Shown here piece by piece: positions 43,648 through 51,661 of a stretch of DNA of 64,000 bases. The stretch covers positions 1,719,541-1,783,540 of the forward strand of contig NZ_CP036267.1 of assembly GCF_007744255.1 (NCBI RefSeq). Direction: 5' to 3'. The stretch is from Thalassoglobus polymorphus. Its GTDB lineage: Bacteria; Planctomycetota; Planctomycetia; Planctomycetales; Planctomycetaceae. Position numbers and translations under genes: made by a program. The notes under the pieces were generated by a model. That model made no database searches. It saw only the letters and a list, made by a program, of their open reading frames with translations, and was not told the origin of the DNA. Each line of letters opens with the position of its first letter. Within the stretch, counting starts at the first letter, position 1.

Positions 43648-46463
43648 GCTCATTTGAACTTCAACTTCGATATTGTGAGACAGCCCAACGTCCTGTGAGT
43701 GCTGTGATTCTCGAAGGTTCCAATCCGTCGAATTGGCTGAAGGAAATCTGTGCTTGGGAACTCTCGTTGAACGATGTCGATCTCTTTCCGCTTCCGGAGT
43801 CACGAACGGATCTGGAGACGCGGGATGTTCTGGTCTCCCTTCCCAAGGATGCCGACGTTCATCGAATTCCCAGCTTGGCTGCGAGCTATGGGTGGTTCGG
43901 GACACGATTACTCATTCCATGTGATGCGACGTTATTTCCACTGGTGACCGAGCGAGAAGTCGATGAACTTCTTTCGGTCTCAGAACGAATTTGCGTTTGG
44001 CATCCGCAGCGGGGACTCATTGGTTTTGAGGCAGACGACATCCTCACGCTGGCCGATCTTGTGGCCTCTTCGCAGCTTGCCCGGACCGATTGGTCAGCTG
44101 CGAAATCCGGAACTGGAATCAATTCTCGGTTACATAGCATCGAAGCGGTTTGGCCTGAGAGTACAGACGAAATTATCAAGCAGGCTGGTCAGGGAATTGG
44201 TTCGAAAGGAAAAGATCTCTCGAAGCTGAACCCCAAAGGGATTGTCGGAAAAGCACTTGGGGCAGCTGGCATGATGGGGGGGCTCGCACTCACACCGGCA
44301 GCGTTGGCAGCGAAGATGATCCAATCAGTCGCACCCAAATCGAGGCCACGATCAGGAGCGGCTCAAACGCCGGGCCAGTTGGAGCGTTGGGCGAGCGATA
44401 TCTTGCGACACAGTGCCAAACTGTTCGATAAGCGTCTACGCGAAATCGACAAGTTGATGAAAATGCTTAAGGAGTCTCCAGACGAGGGGCTTAAATACGC
44501 GATCCCGACCGGAGGGAAAGGGACCGGTGTGGCGGGAATTGCTGGGGCTTCTTTGATGAGCCGGCTCGTTGATTTCAACTTGATGAACATTCTCGGAAGT
44601 GGTGGCGGGCCGACCGATTACTGGGCTATGCCCTACGAGGTCCAGCAGGAACTCTTTCATCGATATCGTGAATTGGCTGAGCGTGAAGTTCATTTGGGGC
44701 GATATCGCAGAGCCGCATACATCTACGCTGAACTGCTCGGCGACTTTAATGGTGCGGCGTCGGTGTTGGTTGCTGGCAAGCACTATCGCGAAGCAGCGGT
44801 TATCTATCGAGACAAACTTTACCGCCCTAAAGAAGCTGCCGAATGTCTGGAGCATGGAGGACTTTTGACTGATGCGATCAAGATTTATCGTGATCTGTCG
44901 ATGTTCGAAAAAGTCGGAGACCTCTATCGCAAGTTGCATGACGAAGAGTTGGCAGTGGCAGCCTATCGTCGAGCCGCTCAGTCCGCATCCGAATCAGGGA
45001 ATCATTTAGAGGCCGCCAGAGTTCTGGATGAGAAAATAGAGAGTCCAGATGAGGCACTCGGTGAGCTTAAAGTGGGATGGAAAAGTTCATCGCGAGTCAA
45101 AGAGTGTCTGGAGAAGACGTTCGAGATTCAGGATCGGCTTGGTCGACACGCCGAGACAAGTTCGTTGATCGGGGAACTGCGTGATCAACATTATTCTCAA
45201 GGGCGAGCTGTTGCGATCGTGAGAGCATTCGGAGCAGTCGTTCGCAATTCTCCTGATGCAAAATTACAGGCTAAAGCAGCCGATGCCTCGCGGGTACTCG
45301 TTTCACGTACGATCAATTCAGAACCGCAATCAGCTCGACAGCTACTCGGTCTGCTGGAAAAATTAACTCCTGAAGACCGACTCCTGAAACGGGACACGGC
45401 ACGATACTTGAAACAGAATCGTCCTCAATACTTACGACGTGGTCCGCGTAAATCTCGTAGAAAAGTATGGACAGCAACTGAAACAAGTTCGCAAAAGATC
45501 AATGCTCCTGTTCGGGAGTGGGAAAAGTTCGCACAGTCGGGACAAACTCTGATAGCACTCGGTGAAGGGTATCAGTTTGAACCAGTGATCGTCGTCGGGA
45601 CGCTGATTTCAAATGGATCGTTATTTGAGTATACGGTCAACGGATGGGGGGATGAGGTCTCCTATCGTACAGATACTCTGGATCGAGTGGGCCGGGGAGA
45701 TGACGAACATTTTTCCCAAATCGCAGTGATGCCACAACAAAATGCTATCCACGTCATCCATGCTGACTATGAGTTGGGATCAACAGAGCTCTACGTCCCG
45801 GGAAGAACTGAAAAGATGACCGCCGGGACGCCAGCCTGGTTGACTGATGAAACGGTCAATATCGCGGGAAGCTCAGGGGTGCTTTGGGCGGTCGAAGTCC
45901 CGTCGCTGGCACTCAAAGGATTTAATAGTAATGGTCTTCCAGTCACGAATCATCAACTTGAACCTCCGCATGACTGGAGTTTCGATCCGGAAATTGGGAT
46001 TCCGATGCTGGCAAAGGAAAACAGTGTTTATGTCGCCTTGGGATCATCGCTATTGCAATTGACGCAAAGCGGACGAACTCGAACGATCGAATTTGACCAA
46101 CCGATACTGCGGCTCGTCGGAAGTCTCTCCCAGACACTTTCGCGAGTCGGAGTTCTCTTTGAAAATGGAGGAGCTGTCTGCTGGCCCAGTTCCATTAACG
46201 AGCCACATGTTGAACAGCTCCCGATGAATCTGTCTCAGCCAGATGGTGTTTTTCTGCGAAACGGAAAGCTGATCATCTTTGCCAGTGGGGAGTGGCATGT
46301 GTACTCGATGAAATCGCGTGAATTGGAGTTCCTGGGATGCATCTACGGCATCACTCACAAGCCTGCCCAGATTCTGCGTCATCCTGATGCAGACAAAATT
46401 ATTGTCTGCACAATCGCGGGCGAACTCGTGCAATATACGCTCACGGAAGCCTCTCGGCATTGA
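43644..46463 (+). CDS. Ternary-system large helical-repeat and propeller protein
   Basis: A 939-residue protein overlapping the previous gene by four bases (ATGA). Residues 1 to about 170 are mixed alpha/beta (bpX6-like by position). Residues about 180-240 are Gly/Ala-rich and partly hydrophobic (GKALGAAGMMGGLALTPAALA). Residues about 330-580 are helical hairpins of TPR type (RYRRAAYIYAELLGDFNGA, HYREAAVIYRDKLYRPKEA). From about 640 to the end the strand-rich part has propeller-like repeats. The Gly/Ala-rich part could insert into a membrane, so it may be the effector or scaffold; that is inference. Confidence 0.78.
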   Translation: MSSFELQLRYCETAQRPVSAVILEGSNPSNWLKEICAWELSLNDVDLFPLPESRTDLETRDVLVSLPKDADVHRIPSLAASYGWFGTRLLIPCDATLFPLVTEREVDELLSVSERICVWHPQRGLIGFEADDILTLADLVASSQLARTDWSAAKSGTGINSRLHSIEAVWPESTDEIIKQAGQGIGSKGKDLSKLNPKGIVGKALGAAGMMGGLALTPAALAAKMIQSVAPKSRPRSGAAQTPGQLERWASDILRHSAKLFDKRLREIDKLMKMLKESPDEGLKYAIPTGGKGTGVAGIAGASLMSRLVDFNLMNILGSGGGPTDYWAMPYEVQQELFHRYRELAEREVHLGRYRRAAYIYAELLGDFNGAASVLVAGKHYREAAVIYRDKLYRPKEAAECLEHGGLLTDAIKIYRDLSMFEKVGDLYRKLHDEELAVAAYRRAAQSASESGNHLEAARVLDEKIESPDEALGELKVGWKSSSRVKECLEKTFEIQDRLGRHAETSSLIGELRDQHYSQGRAVAIVRAFGAVVRNSPDAKLQAKAADASRVLVSRTINSEPQSARQLLGLLEKLTPEDRLLKRDTARYLKQNRPQYLRRGPRKSRRKVWTATETSSQKINAPVREWEKFAQSGQTLIALGEGYQFEPVIVVGTLISNGSLFEYTVNGWGDEVSYRTDTLDRVGRGDDEHFSQIAVMPQQNAIHVIHADYELGSTELYVPGRTEKMTAGTPAWLTDETVNIAGSSGVLWAVEVPSLALKGFNSNGLPVTNHQLEPPHDWSFDPEIGIPMLAKENSVYVALGSSLLQLTQSGRTRTIEFDQPILRLVGSLSQTLSRVGVLFENGGAVCWPSSINEPHVEQLPMNLSQPDGVFLRNGKLIIFASGEWHVYSMKSRELEFLGCIYGITHKPAQILRHPDADKIIVCTIAGELVQYTLTEASRH

Positions 46464-46683
46464 TCATTTCTTCGCACGGTCACCATTCAAAACTTTCTTG
46501 AAAATTGTTTCGATCTGGCTGAAAGGTCTGTCGCATTCTTCCGTAGAAATGGTGGAAGAGCTCGCTGGCGAGTCAAAAACCACACGAGACAACAAGCAGC
46601 AGGTTTCACTCAGGACGAATTGAGAGACAAGGAGGTCTCCCTGCTGCTTAATCTCATTTTGATAGAAAAAGAGAGTGAAGAGA

Positions 46684-46881
46684 ATGGTCCGTGAAGTGCA
46701 GATGAGTTGGGACAGCGATTGCCCGAGGCCGAATGAATTGGCACGATCAAACTGGGATCTGGATGACTTTGCGCATCTCGAATCGGATGGATTAGATGCT
46801 TTCGCCAAAGAAAATCGTAAAAAGGCGAGGAAGCGTAAAACCGGCAAGAGCACCAGAAGCGAGAGCTCCGGGAACGACTAA
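46684..46881 (+). CDS. Small protein, acidic body with basic tail
   Basis: A possible 65-residue protein: an acidic centre (NWDLDDFAHLESDGLDAF) then a strongly basic tail (KENRKKARKRKTGKSTRSE). GAAGAG lies a few bases before the ATG. The basic tail could bind nucleic acid. It resembles no family I know and lies downstream of the ternary operon with a 220-base gap. It may be chance, since only composition and the start support it. Confidence 0.45.
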   Translation: MVREVQMSWDSDCPRPNELARSNWDLDDFAHLESDGLDAFAKENRKKARKRKTGKSTRSESSGND

Positions 46882-46973
46882 GAATACGAATGAAAAATAC
46901 GCCTTCTTTTCTCGGCGGAACGCGCACGTCATTTCCAAAACGTTTTCGAACTCAAACTCGTTGTTGAATCATT

Positions 46974-47156
46974 ATGGCATCACCAAAAATTAAAAAGCAG
47001 ATTTCAATTTTCCTCCCAATTTCGGATTGGCGAATCCTGCGACAAGAGGCAGCCCGTCTGGGCGTTCCGATCACGGAACTTTGTCGTCGTTGGATTTGCC
47101 CGGAAATTGCAGAACTTCACCATCGTCTTCCTCATCGCGACGAAAGTCCCACTTGA
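46974..47156 (+). CDS. Small ribbon-helix-helix-like protein
   Basis: A 60-residue protein. The start KKQISIFLPISDWRILRQEAARLG, then VPITELCRRWI, fits a ribbon-helix-helix (CopG/Arc-like) DNA-binding fold: a beta strand, a helix and a turn-helix. Such proteins are often transcription repressors or antitoxins. No toxin is adjacent. It is too far from the ternary operon to be sure of co-transcription. The ATG has no strong ribosome site. Confidence 0.6.
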   Translation: MASPKIKKQISIFLPISDWRILRQEAARLGVPITELCRRWICPEIAELHHRLPHRDESPT

Positions 47157-47173
47157 GATAAGACCGGCAGCGG

Positions 47174-47620
47174 TCACTCTTCGCATGACGCGCAGGTCAG
47201 ATTCGGCAACATTTTCTTGATTCTCGCGGGGCCGATCCCGTTGACTCGCTGCACATCTGTGAGGGACGAAAAAGGGCCGTTCGTTTCTCTGTCTAGAATG
47301 ATCTTCCTGGCAGTGGTCTCGCCGACTCCATCAAGCTGCATCCATTCAACCCATGTTGCGGTATTGATGTCGAGCTGAAACGTGAAGCCTTCCGGTTGCA
47401 GGTGCCGAATCTCAACGGTCTCAAAACCTGAATAAGGCCGACTCAAAAAGATGATCGCAGCGAGGAGACCGCAAAACAGAGTGACGGTGACCAGAAAAAC
47501 TCGATCTGACTGTCGTAGCCCAAGTGACGGTTCCTCGACTTCATCCCGAATCAAAATCGGTTGAACTGATTCCGTTTCATCCTGAAGATGCGGTTCGTCT
47601 GGGGCTGTCTTGGTGGGCAT
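47174..47620 (-). CDS. ComEA-like helix-hairpin-helix membrane protein
   Basis: A 148-residue protein with one transmembrane helix near residues 41-60 (VFLVTVTLFCGLLAAIIFL). Near residue 84 the exported part has DINTATWVEWMQLDGVGETT, then ARKIILDRETNGPFSSLTDV and RVNGIGPARIKKM, which is the helix-hairpin-helix pair of ComEA proteins. ComEA binds incoming DNA at the membrane in competence; whether this one does is unknown. The protein ends CASCEE. The gene is monocistronic. Confidence 0.85.
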   Translation of the reverse strand: MPTKTAPDEPHLQDETESVQPILIRDEVEEPSLGLRQSDRVFLVTVTLFCGLLAAIIFLSRPYSGFETVEIRHLQPEGFTFQLDINTATWVEWMQLDGVGETTARKIILDRETNGPFSSLTDVQRVNGIGPARIKKMLPNLTCASCEE

Positions 47621-47863
47621 GGTGGTCGTGAGGGGCTGACTCGAGACTGACTCAAGGTGGGAAGTTGCTTTGATGTGTATCGACTCTGGGTTGAAAGTTC
47701 AATGCCCATTGATGTGTCGGAAAAGTTCTGGTGACATCGGTTGAATTCTCTTGAAAGTCAAAGCGATGGGCTCCCGAATAGAGTGCAAGGGCGGTATGAT
47801 TCAACTGCATGAGCGACCTTCCAGAGCTCAACGACTTTCAGAACTATTAAGTGAGTTGCCACG

Positions 47864-48313
47864 ATGGCGAAGAAAGCCAAAAAACGTCGCGAAGATTTGA
47901 AACCGGGTGAAGTGCTATGCTCGTACTGCACAGCCAAATGTTGCCGGTATTTCGCATTCCCGATTGATAAGCCGAAAAAACAGGCAGACTTCGATCACCT
48001 GCGATGGTATCTGCTGCATGGTCGAGTCGCGATCTTTGTGGAAGACGGGACATGGTTTTTGATGGTCTATTCTGACTGCAAACATTTGCAAGACGATCAT
48101 CGATGTGGAATTTATGAAACTCGTCCGCAAATTTGTCGCGACTACACGACCGACAATTGTGAATACGAAGATGACGGTATCTACGACATGCTTTTCGAGA
48201 CGCCCGAACAGATTTGGGAATATGCTCAGGCAGTGCTCCCGATGAAAAGTGGGCGAACATTCTCCTCTGAACCGGTCTCTGCCCGTGAAGTGGCATTGCC
48301 GCTTCTTGGTTGA
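47864..48313 (+). CDS. YkgJ-family zinc/iron-chelating protein
   Basis: A 149-residue protein with the cysteine layout of YkgJ proteins: CSYCTAKCCRYF, then DCKHL, then RCGIYETRPQICRDY and NCEYE. The cysteines probably chelate zinc or an iron-sulfur centre; the cellular role is not settled. A basic N-terminus precedes this. The stop lies about 95 bases before the predicted hisS start; an ATG overlap at 48310 exists but precedes a poor N-terminus for hisS. Confidence 0.86.
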   Translation: MAKKAKKRREDLKPGEVLCSYCTAKCCRYFAFPIDKPKKQADFDHLRWYLLHGRVAIFVEDGTWFLMVYSDCKHLQDDHRCGIYETRPQICRDYTTDNCEYEDDGIYDMLFETPEQIWEYAQAVLPMKSGRTFSSEPVSAREVALPLLG

Positions 48314-48408
48314 GGCAACTCGCCGACTCCACCTGCTCGTTCTTCGGCCATAGCATTGGCCACAGTATTTTCATCTCAACTTTTTCATCTCAAACATTAG
48401 AAGTTCCC

Positions 48409-49737
48409 GTGTCGAATCAATTGATTAAGCCACAAACTCTCAAAGGTTTCCGCGACTCTCTTCCTGAACTGATGATGGCTCGCGAGCATTTGATGGAAAT
48501 TGCCCGCAAAGTGTATCGGAGTTATGGGTACAGCCCCATCGATACTCCAGCACTTGAATACAGTGAAATTTTGCTCGGCAAGGGAAGCGACGAAACGGAC
48601 AAGCAACTCTTTCGATTTCAGGATCAGGGAGATCGTGATGTTGCCATGCGGTTTGATTTGACGGTTCCGTTTGCACGATTCGCTGCTCAGCACATTGGAA
48701 AACTGGGGACACCATTTAAGCGTTATCACATCGGGTCTGTCTGGCGTGCAGAGAAACCGCAAAAAGGCCGATACCGTGAATTCATCCAATGTGACTTTGA
48801 CACCATCGGCACCGATGCCAACGCGTCGGACATCGAAACGTTGTTGGTCATTCACGATTTGATGGAAGCGATCGGATTTAACAAGTTCGCAATTCGTATC
48901 AATCACCGGCAACTTCTCAACGGGTTGCTGGAAAAACTGGGAGTCCTTGAACACTCCGTCGGAATTTTGCGTGCACTTGATAAGCTCTTGAAAATTGGCC
49001 GAGAGAAGGTCATCGCTGAGATGGTCGATGCCGTTGGAATTACGCCTGAGCAAGCTGCCGGTGTTCTCGATTTCGCCCAGTTAGAAGGCTCGTCTGAAGA
49101 GATTCTCGCGCAAGTTGAAGAATTGCTCGACGGCAATGAACCTGGATTACTTGGTGTCTCGAAGCTGCGAGAGTTGTTCGAGAGTTGCCGAACTGCTGGA
49201 ATTGCCGACGAGAGAATCGTTCTCGATGTCTCCATCGCCCGTGGGCTCGACTACTACACAGGGACAATCTATGAGACGTTCCTGACTGACTTGCCCGGAA
49301 TTGGAAGTGTTTGTTCCGGTGGACGATATGATAATCTGGCTGGTCTCTTTACGAAAGAAAAACTCCCCGGAGTCGGAGCAAGTTTAGGTTTAGACCGGCT
49401 TCTTGCAGCGATGGAAGAATTGGGATTGATCGATACAGCGACCACTCCTGCTCAAGTTTTCATCGCAATGTTCGACCAGGAACGGTTGGGAGATTATTTG
49501 AAGGTTGGTCGAGAACTCCGAGCGGCAGGGATCGCGAACGAGGTCTATCCACAGGCAAGGAAAGTCCAAAAACAGTTCCAGTATGCGAACCGCAAAGGAT
49601 TTCGGGCAGTGGTCATCGCTGGTTCCGACGAGTTCGAGAAAGGAGTCTGGACGGTGAAGGACTTAGAAAAAGGTGAACAAGCCGAAGTTCCTGCAGCGGA
49701 GCTTCATTCCTACCTTCACCGACTCTTGAGCAATTAG
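48409..49737 (+). CDS. hisS: Histidyl-tRNA synthetase
   Basis: A 442-residue class II aminoacyl-tRNA synthetase that charges tRNA-His. Motif 2 is YHIGSVWRAEKPQKGRYREF, the histidine-binding loop is LDVSIARGLDYYTGTIYE, motif 3 is GVGASLGLDRLL, and the C-terminal anticodon-binding domain follows. GTG 48409 gives the family's usual N-terminus (SNQLIKPQTLKGFRD); an in-frame ATG at 48310 adds 33 unlike residues. The stop TAG is supplied by an R1 repeat that fills the gap to the next gene. Confidence 0.97.
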   Translation: MSNQLIKPQTLKGFRDSLPELMMAREHLMEIARKVYRSYGYSPIDTPALEYSEILLGKGSDETDKQLFRFQDQGDRDVAMRFDLTVPFARFAAQHIGKLGTPFKRYHIGSVWRAEKPQKGRYREFIQCDFDTIGTDANASDIETLLVIHDLMEAIGFNKFAIRINHRQLLNGLLEKLGVLEHSVGILRALDKLLKIGREKVIAEMVDAVGITPEQAAGVLDFAQLEGSSEEILAQVEELLDGNEPGLLGVSKLRELFESCRTAGIADERIVLDVSIARGLDYYTGTIYETFLTDLPGIGSVCSGGRYDNLAGLFTKEKLPGVGASLGLDRLLAAMEELGLIDTATTPAQVFIAMFDQERLGDYLKVGRELRAAGIANEVYPQARKVQKQFQYANRKGFRAVVIAGSDEFEKGVWTVKDLEKGEQAEVPAAELHSYLHRLLSN

Positions 49738-49839
49738 AGCATCTTTCGAATTGGTGTTCAGGTTCTGCCTCGTGACGAACAGCAATCTTATTGATGAAAC
49801 TTGATATTCACGGGCAGACGGTAGAGCAAACTGCTCTAA
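49734..49839 (+). repeat. Dispersed repeat family R1, copy 7 (best-formed copy)
   Basis: It begins TTAGAGCATCTTTCGAATTG, carries GTGTTCAGGTTCTGCCTCGTG and CGAACAG, then ATTCACGGGCAGACGG, and ends AGAGCAAACTGCTCTAA. The termini TTAGAGCA/TGCTCTAA are perfect inverted repeats. The TAG at 49735-49737 stops hisS, and the next gene's ribosome site begins directly after the right end. Confidence 0.9.
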
Positions 49840-49849
49840 GGGGGACAAC

Positions 49850-50287
49850 ATGAGTGAGCTTGGTGTACATCGAATTCGCCTCAAAGGTCCGTGGGATGTC
49901 TCTGCGCCGAATTCAGAGAATGATGATTTTGAACGGCATCATCTTCCCAGCGATTGGAGAAAACTCTTTGGCAATTTGTCGGGGAGAGCGACGTTTCGAA
50001 GGAGTTTTCATCGACCTTCAAACCTTGACGTTAAAGATCGTGTGCTGATCCACATCCCGCAGGGGACGGGTGATCTCACTGATTTTTCAGTGAATTCAAA
50101 ACCACTTGAACCCATTTCACTGGACCCTTTGAAATTCGATGTGACTTCTGAGCTGATCGACTTCAATCAACTCCAGTTCTCGCTGAGCTTTGATCCAGAG
50201 CTGTTTCCAGAAGTTCCAGGCGGACTTTGGGAGACGGTTTTTGTCGAAATTGTTGACGGGAATATTCCAAAGCCCTCGACCTTCTGA
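49850..50287 (+). CDS. Small beta-sandwich (galactose-binding-like) protein
   Basis: A 145-residue soluble protein. LKGPWDV, then GRATFRRSFHRP, VLIHIPQGTGDLTDFSVNSK and WETVFVEIVDG form strand pairs like the sugar-binding jelly-roll domain that begins family 2 glycosidases. The hydrolase domain is absent, so it may be a stand-alone binding protein. GGGGGAC before the ATG is a strong ribosome site. The stop is 19 bases before the permease gene. Confidence 0.75.
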   Translation: MSELGVHRIRLKGPWDVSAPNSENDDFERHHLPSDWRKLFGNLSGRATFRRSFHRPSNLDVKDRVLIHIPQGTGDLTDFSVNSKPLEPISLDPLKFDVTSELIDFNQLQFSLSFDPELFPEVPGGLWETVFVEIVDGNIPKPSTF

Positions 50288-50306
50288 GCTGGCGCTCTCT
50301 GAAATT

Positions 50307-51632
50307 ATGAACTCCTCAAACGTCACTGAAAAACTATCCACCGAGCAGCAAATCTCCGGGCAACCAAAATTAAAACGCCAGATCGGCGTTTTCAATGCGA
50401 CGCTTCTCGGATTGGGATCAATCTTGGGAACGGGTGTGTTTGTGAGCATCGGAATCTCAGCTGGCGTTGCAGGGCCAGCTGTCGTTTTGGCAATTCCGCT
50501 GGCTGCTCTCGTTGCACTCTTTAATGGGATGAGCAGTGCTCAACTGGCAGCCAATCATCCCGTCAGTGGGGGGACCTATGAATACGGCTACAAATGGTTG
50601 ACCCCTGCTCTCGGTTTTACCGCTGGGTGGATGTTCCTGGTGGCAAAATCAGCTTCTGCGGCCACGGCTGCACTGGGGTTTGCATCCTATTCAAAAAGTT
50701 TATTTCCCGGACTCAGTAGTGTCCCAACAGTTCCGTTGGCAATTGGAACTGTGGCAGCCCTCACCGGGTTAGTGTTGCTGGGAATTCGTCGCACATCATT
50801 GGTCAATACCTTGATCGTTTCGGTGACCGTTGGAAGCCTGCTCTGGTTGATTCTCTTTGGTCTGCCTCATGTTGAGAGGAAAAACTTCGCGAGCGTGGGA
50901 GTCGACGGAGGACTGTTTTCTGTGGGGTTTGTCGAATCGATCGCGCTCATGTTTGTTGCCTACACGGGCTATGGCCGGATTGCAACGTTGGGTGAAGAGA
51001 TTCATGATCCGCGTCGGAATATTCCAGTTTCGATCCTGACGACATTGGCAGTGACAGTTCTTCTCTATGTCGGTATCGCTTTCGTTGCGGTCGGAGTTCT
51101 CGGAAGCCGGGAACTTGCCGAGGCGACCAGTTCAAGTGGGACCCCTCTTGTGCAAGTTGCAAAATCGATTCAACTTTCCGGGGGAGCGATGGTTCTTCAG
51201 GTTGGAGCAATCACTGCCATGTTAGGAGTTTTGCTCAACCTGATTCTCGGTCTTTCGCGCGTCGTGCTGGCAATGGGACGCCGTGGGGATCTCTTTCAAA
51301 TTACAACAAAGATTGATAAATCCGGAGAGACGCCCTATGTGGCGATTGTGGCAGTCGGGATATTCGTAGGTTTGATCTGCTTGCTTGGCGACTTGAAACT
51401 TGTCTGGTCTTTCAGCGCTTTTACAGTCTTGATTTACTATTCGATTACGAATTTGTGTGCATTACGACTTTCGAAAGAGGAGCGGCTGTATTCAGGCCTG
51501 ATCTCGATCGCCGGGCTTTGCTCTTGTCTGTTTCTTGCCTTTTGGGTCGAGCCAATTGTCTGGCAGTTTGGCATCGTGATCTTGCTTGCAGGCTTGTTTT
51601 GGCATGCAATCGCCAGAAAATTTCATCGTTAA
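50307..51632 (+). CDS. APC-family amino acid permease
   Basis: A 441-residue membrane protein with about 12 helices. The first helix has GSILGTGVFVSIGISAGVAGP, which holds the unwound substrate motif of APC transporters (G-[ST]-[IV]-I/L-G-[ST]-G-[IV]). GYGRIATLGEEIHDPRRNIP matches helix 6 and its following loop. The substrate, probably an amino acid, is not identifiable. ATG 50307 is chosen; an in-frame start at 50190 would overlap the upstream gene and add residues without a match. Confidence 0.92.
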   Translation: MNSSNVTEKLSTEQQISGQPKLKRQIGVFNATLLGLGSILGTGVFVSIGISAGVAGPAVVLAIPLAALVALFNGMSSAQLAANHPVSGGTYEYGYKWLTPALGFTAGWMFLVAKSASAATAALGFASYSKSLFPGLSSVPTVPLAIGTVAALTGLVLLGIRRTSLVNTLIVSVTVGSLLWLILFGLPHVERKNFASVGVDGGLFSVGFVESIALMFVAYTGYGRIATLGEEIHDPRRNIPVSILTTLAVTVLLYVGIAFVAVGVLGSRELAEATSSSGTPLVQVAKSIQLSGGAMVLQVGAITAMLGVLLNLILGLSRVVLAMGRRGDLFQITTKIDKSGETPYVAIVAVGIFVGLICLLGDLKLVWSFSAFTVLIYYSITNLCALRLSKEERLYSGLISIAGLCSCLFLAFWVEPIVWQFGIVILLAGLFWHAIARKFHR

Positions 51633-51644
51633 GACAAATTTCAG

Positions 51645-51661
51645 TAGAGCAATCTGCTTTA
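51645..51661. repeat. Isolated R1 terminus between convergent genes
   Basis: AGTAGAGCAATCTGCTTTA resembles the R1 right end GGTAGAGCAAACTGCTCTAA. It sits in the 26-base gap between the permease and PSD1 genes, directly after the PSD1 TAA stop on the minus strand. Confidence 0.5.

Noticed and set aside
46464-46853. A 129-codon minus-strand frame in the region after the ternary operon
   Set aside because: No recognisable product and it competes with the better-supported small plus-strand ORF; composition not convincing.
48397-49053. A 218-codon open frame antisense to hisS
   Set aside because: Wholly within hisS and without any motif; an effect of codon bias.
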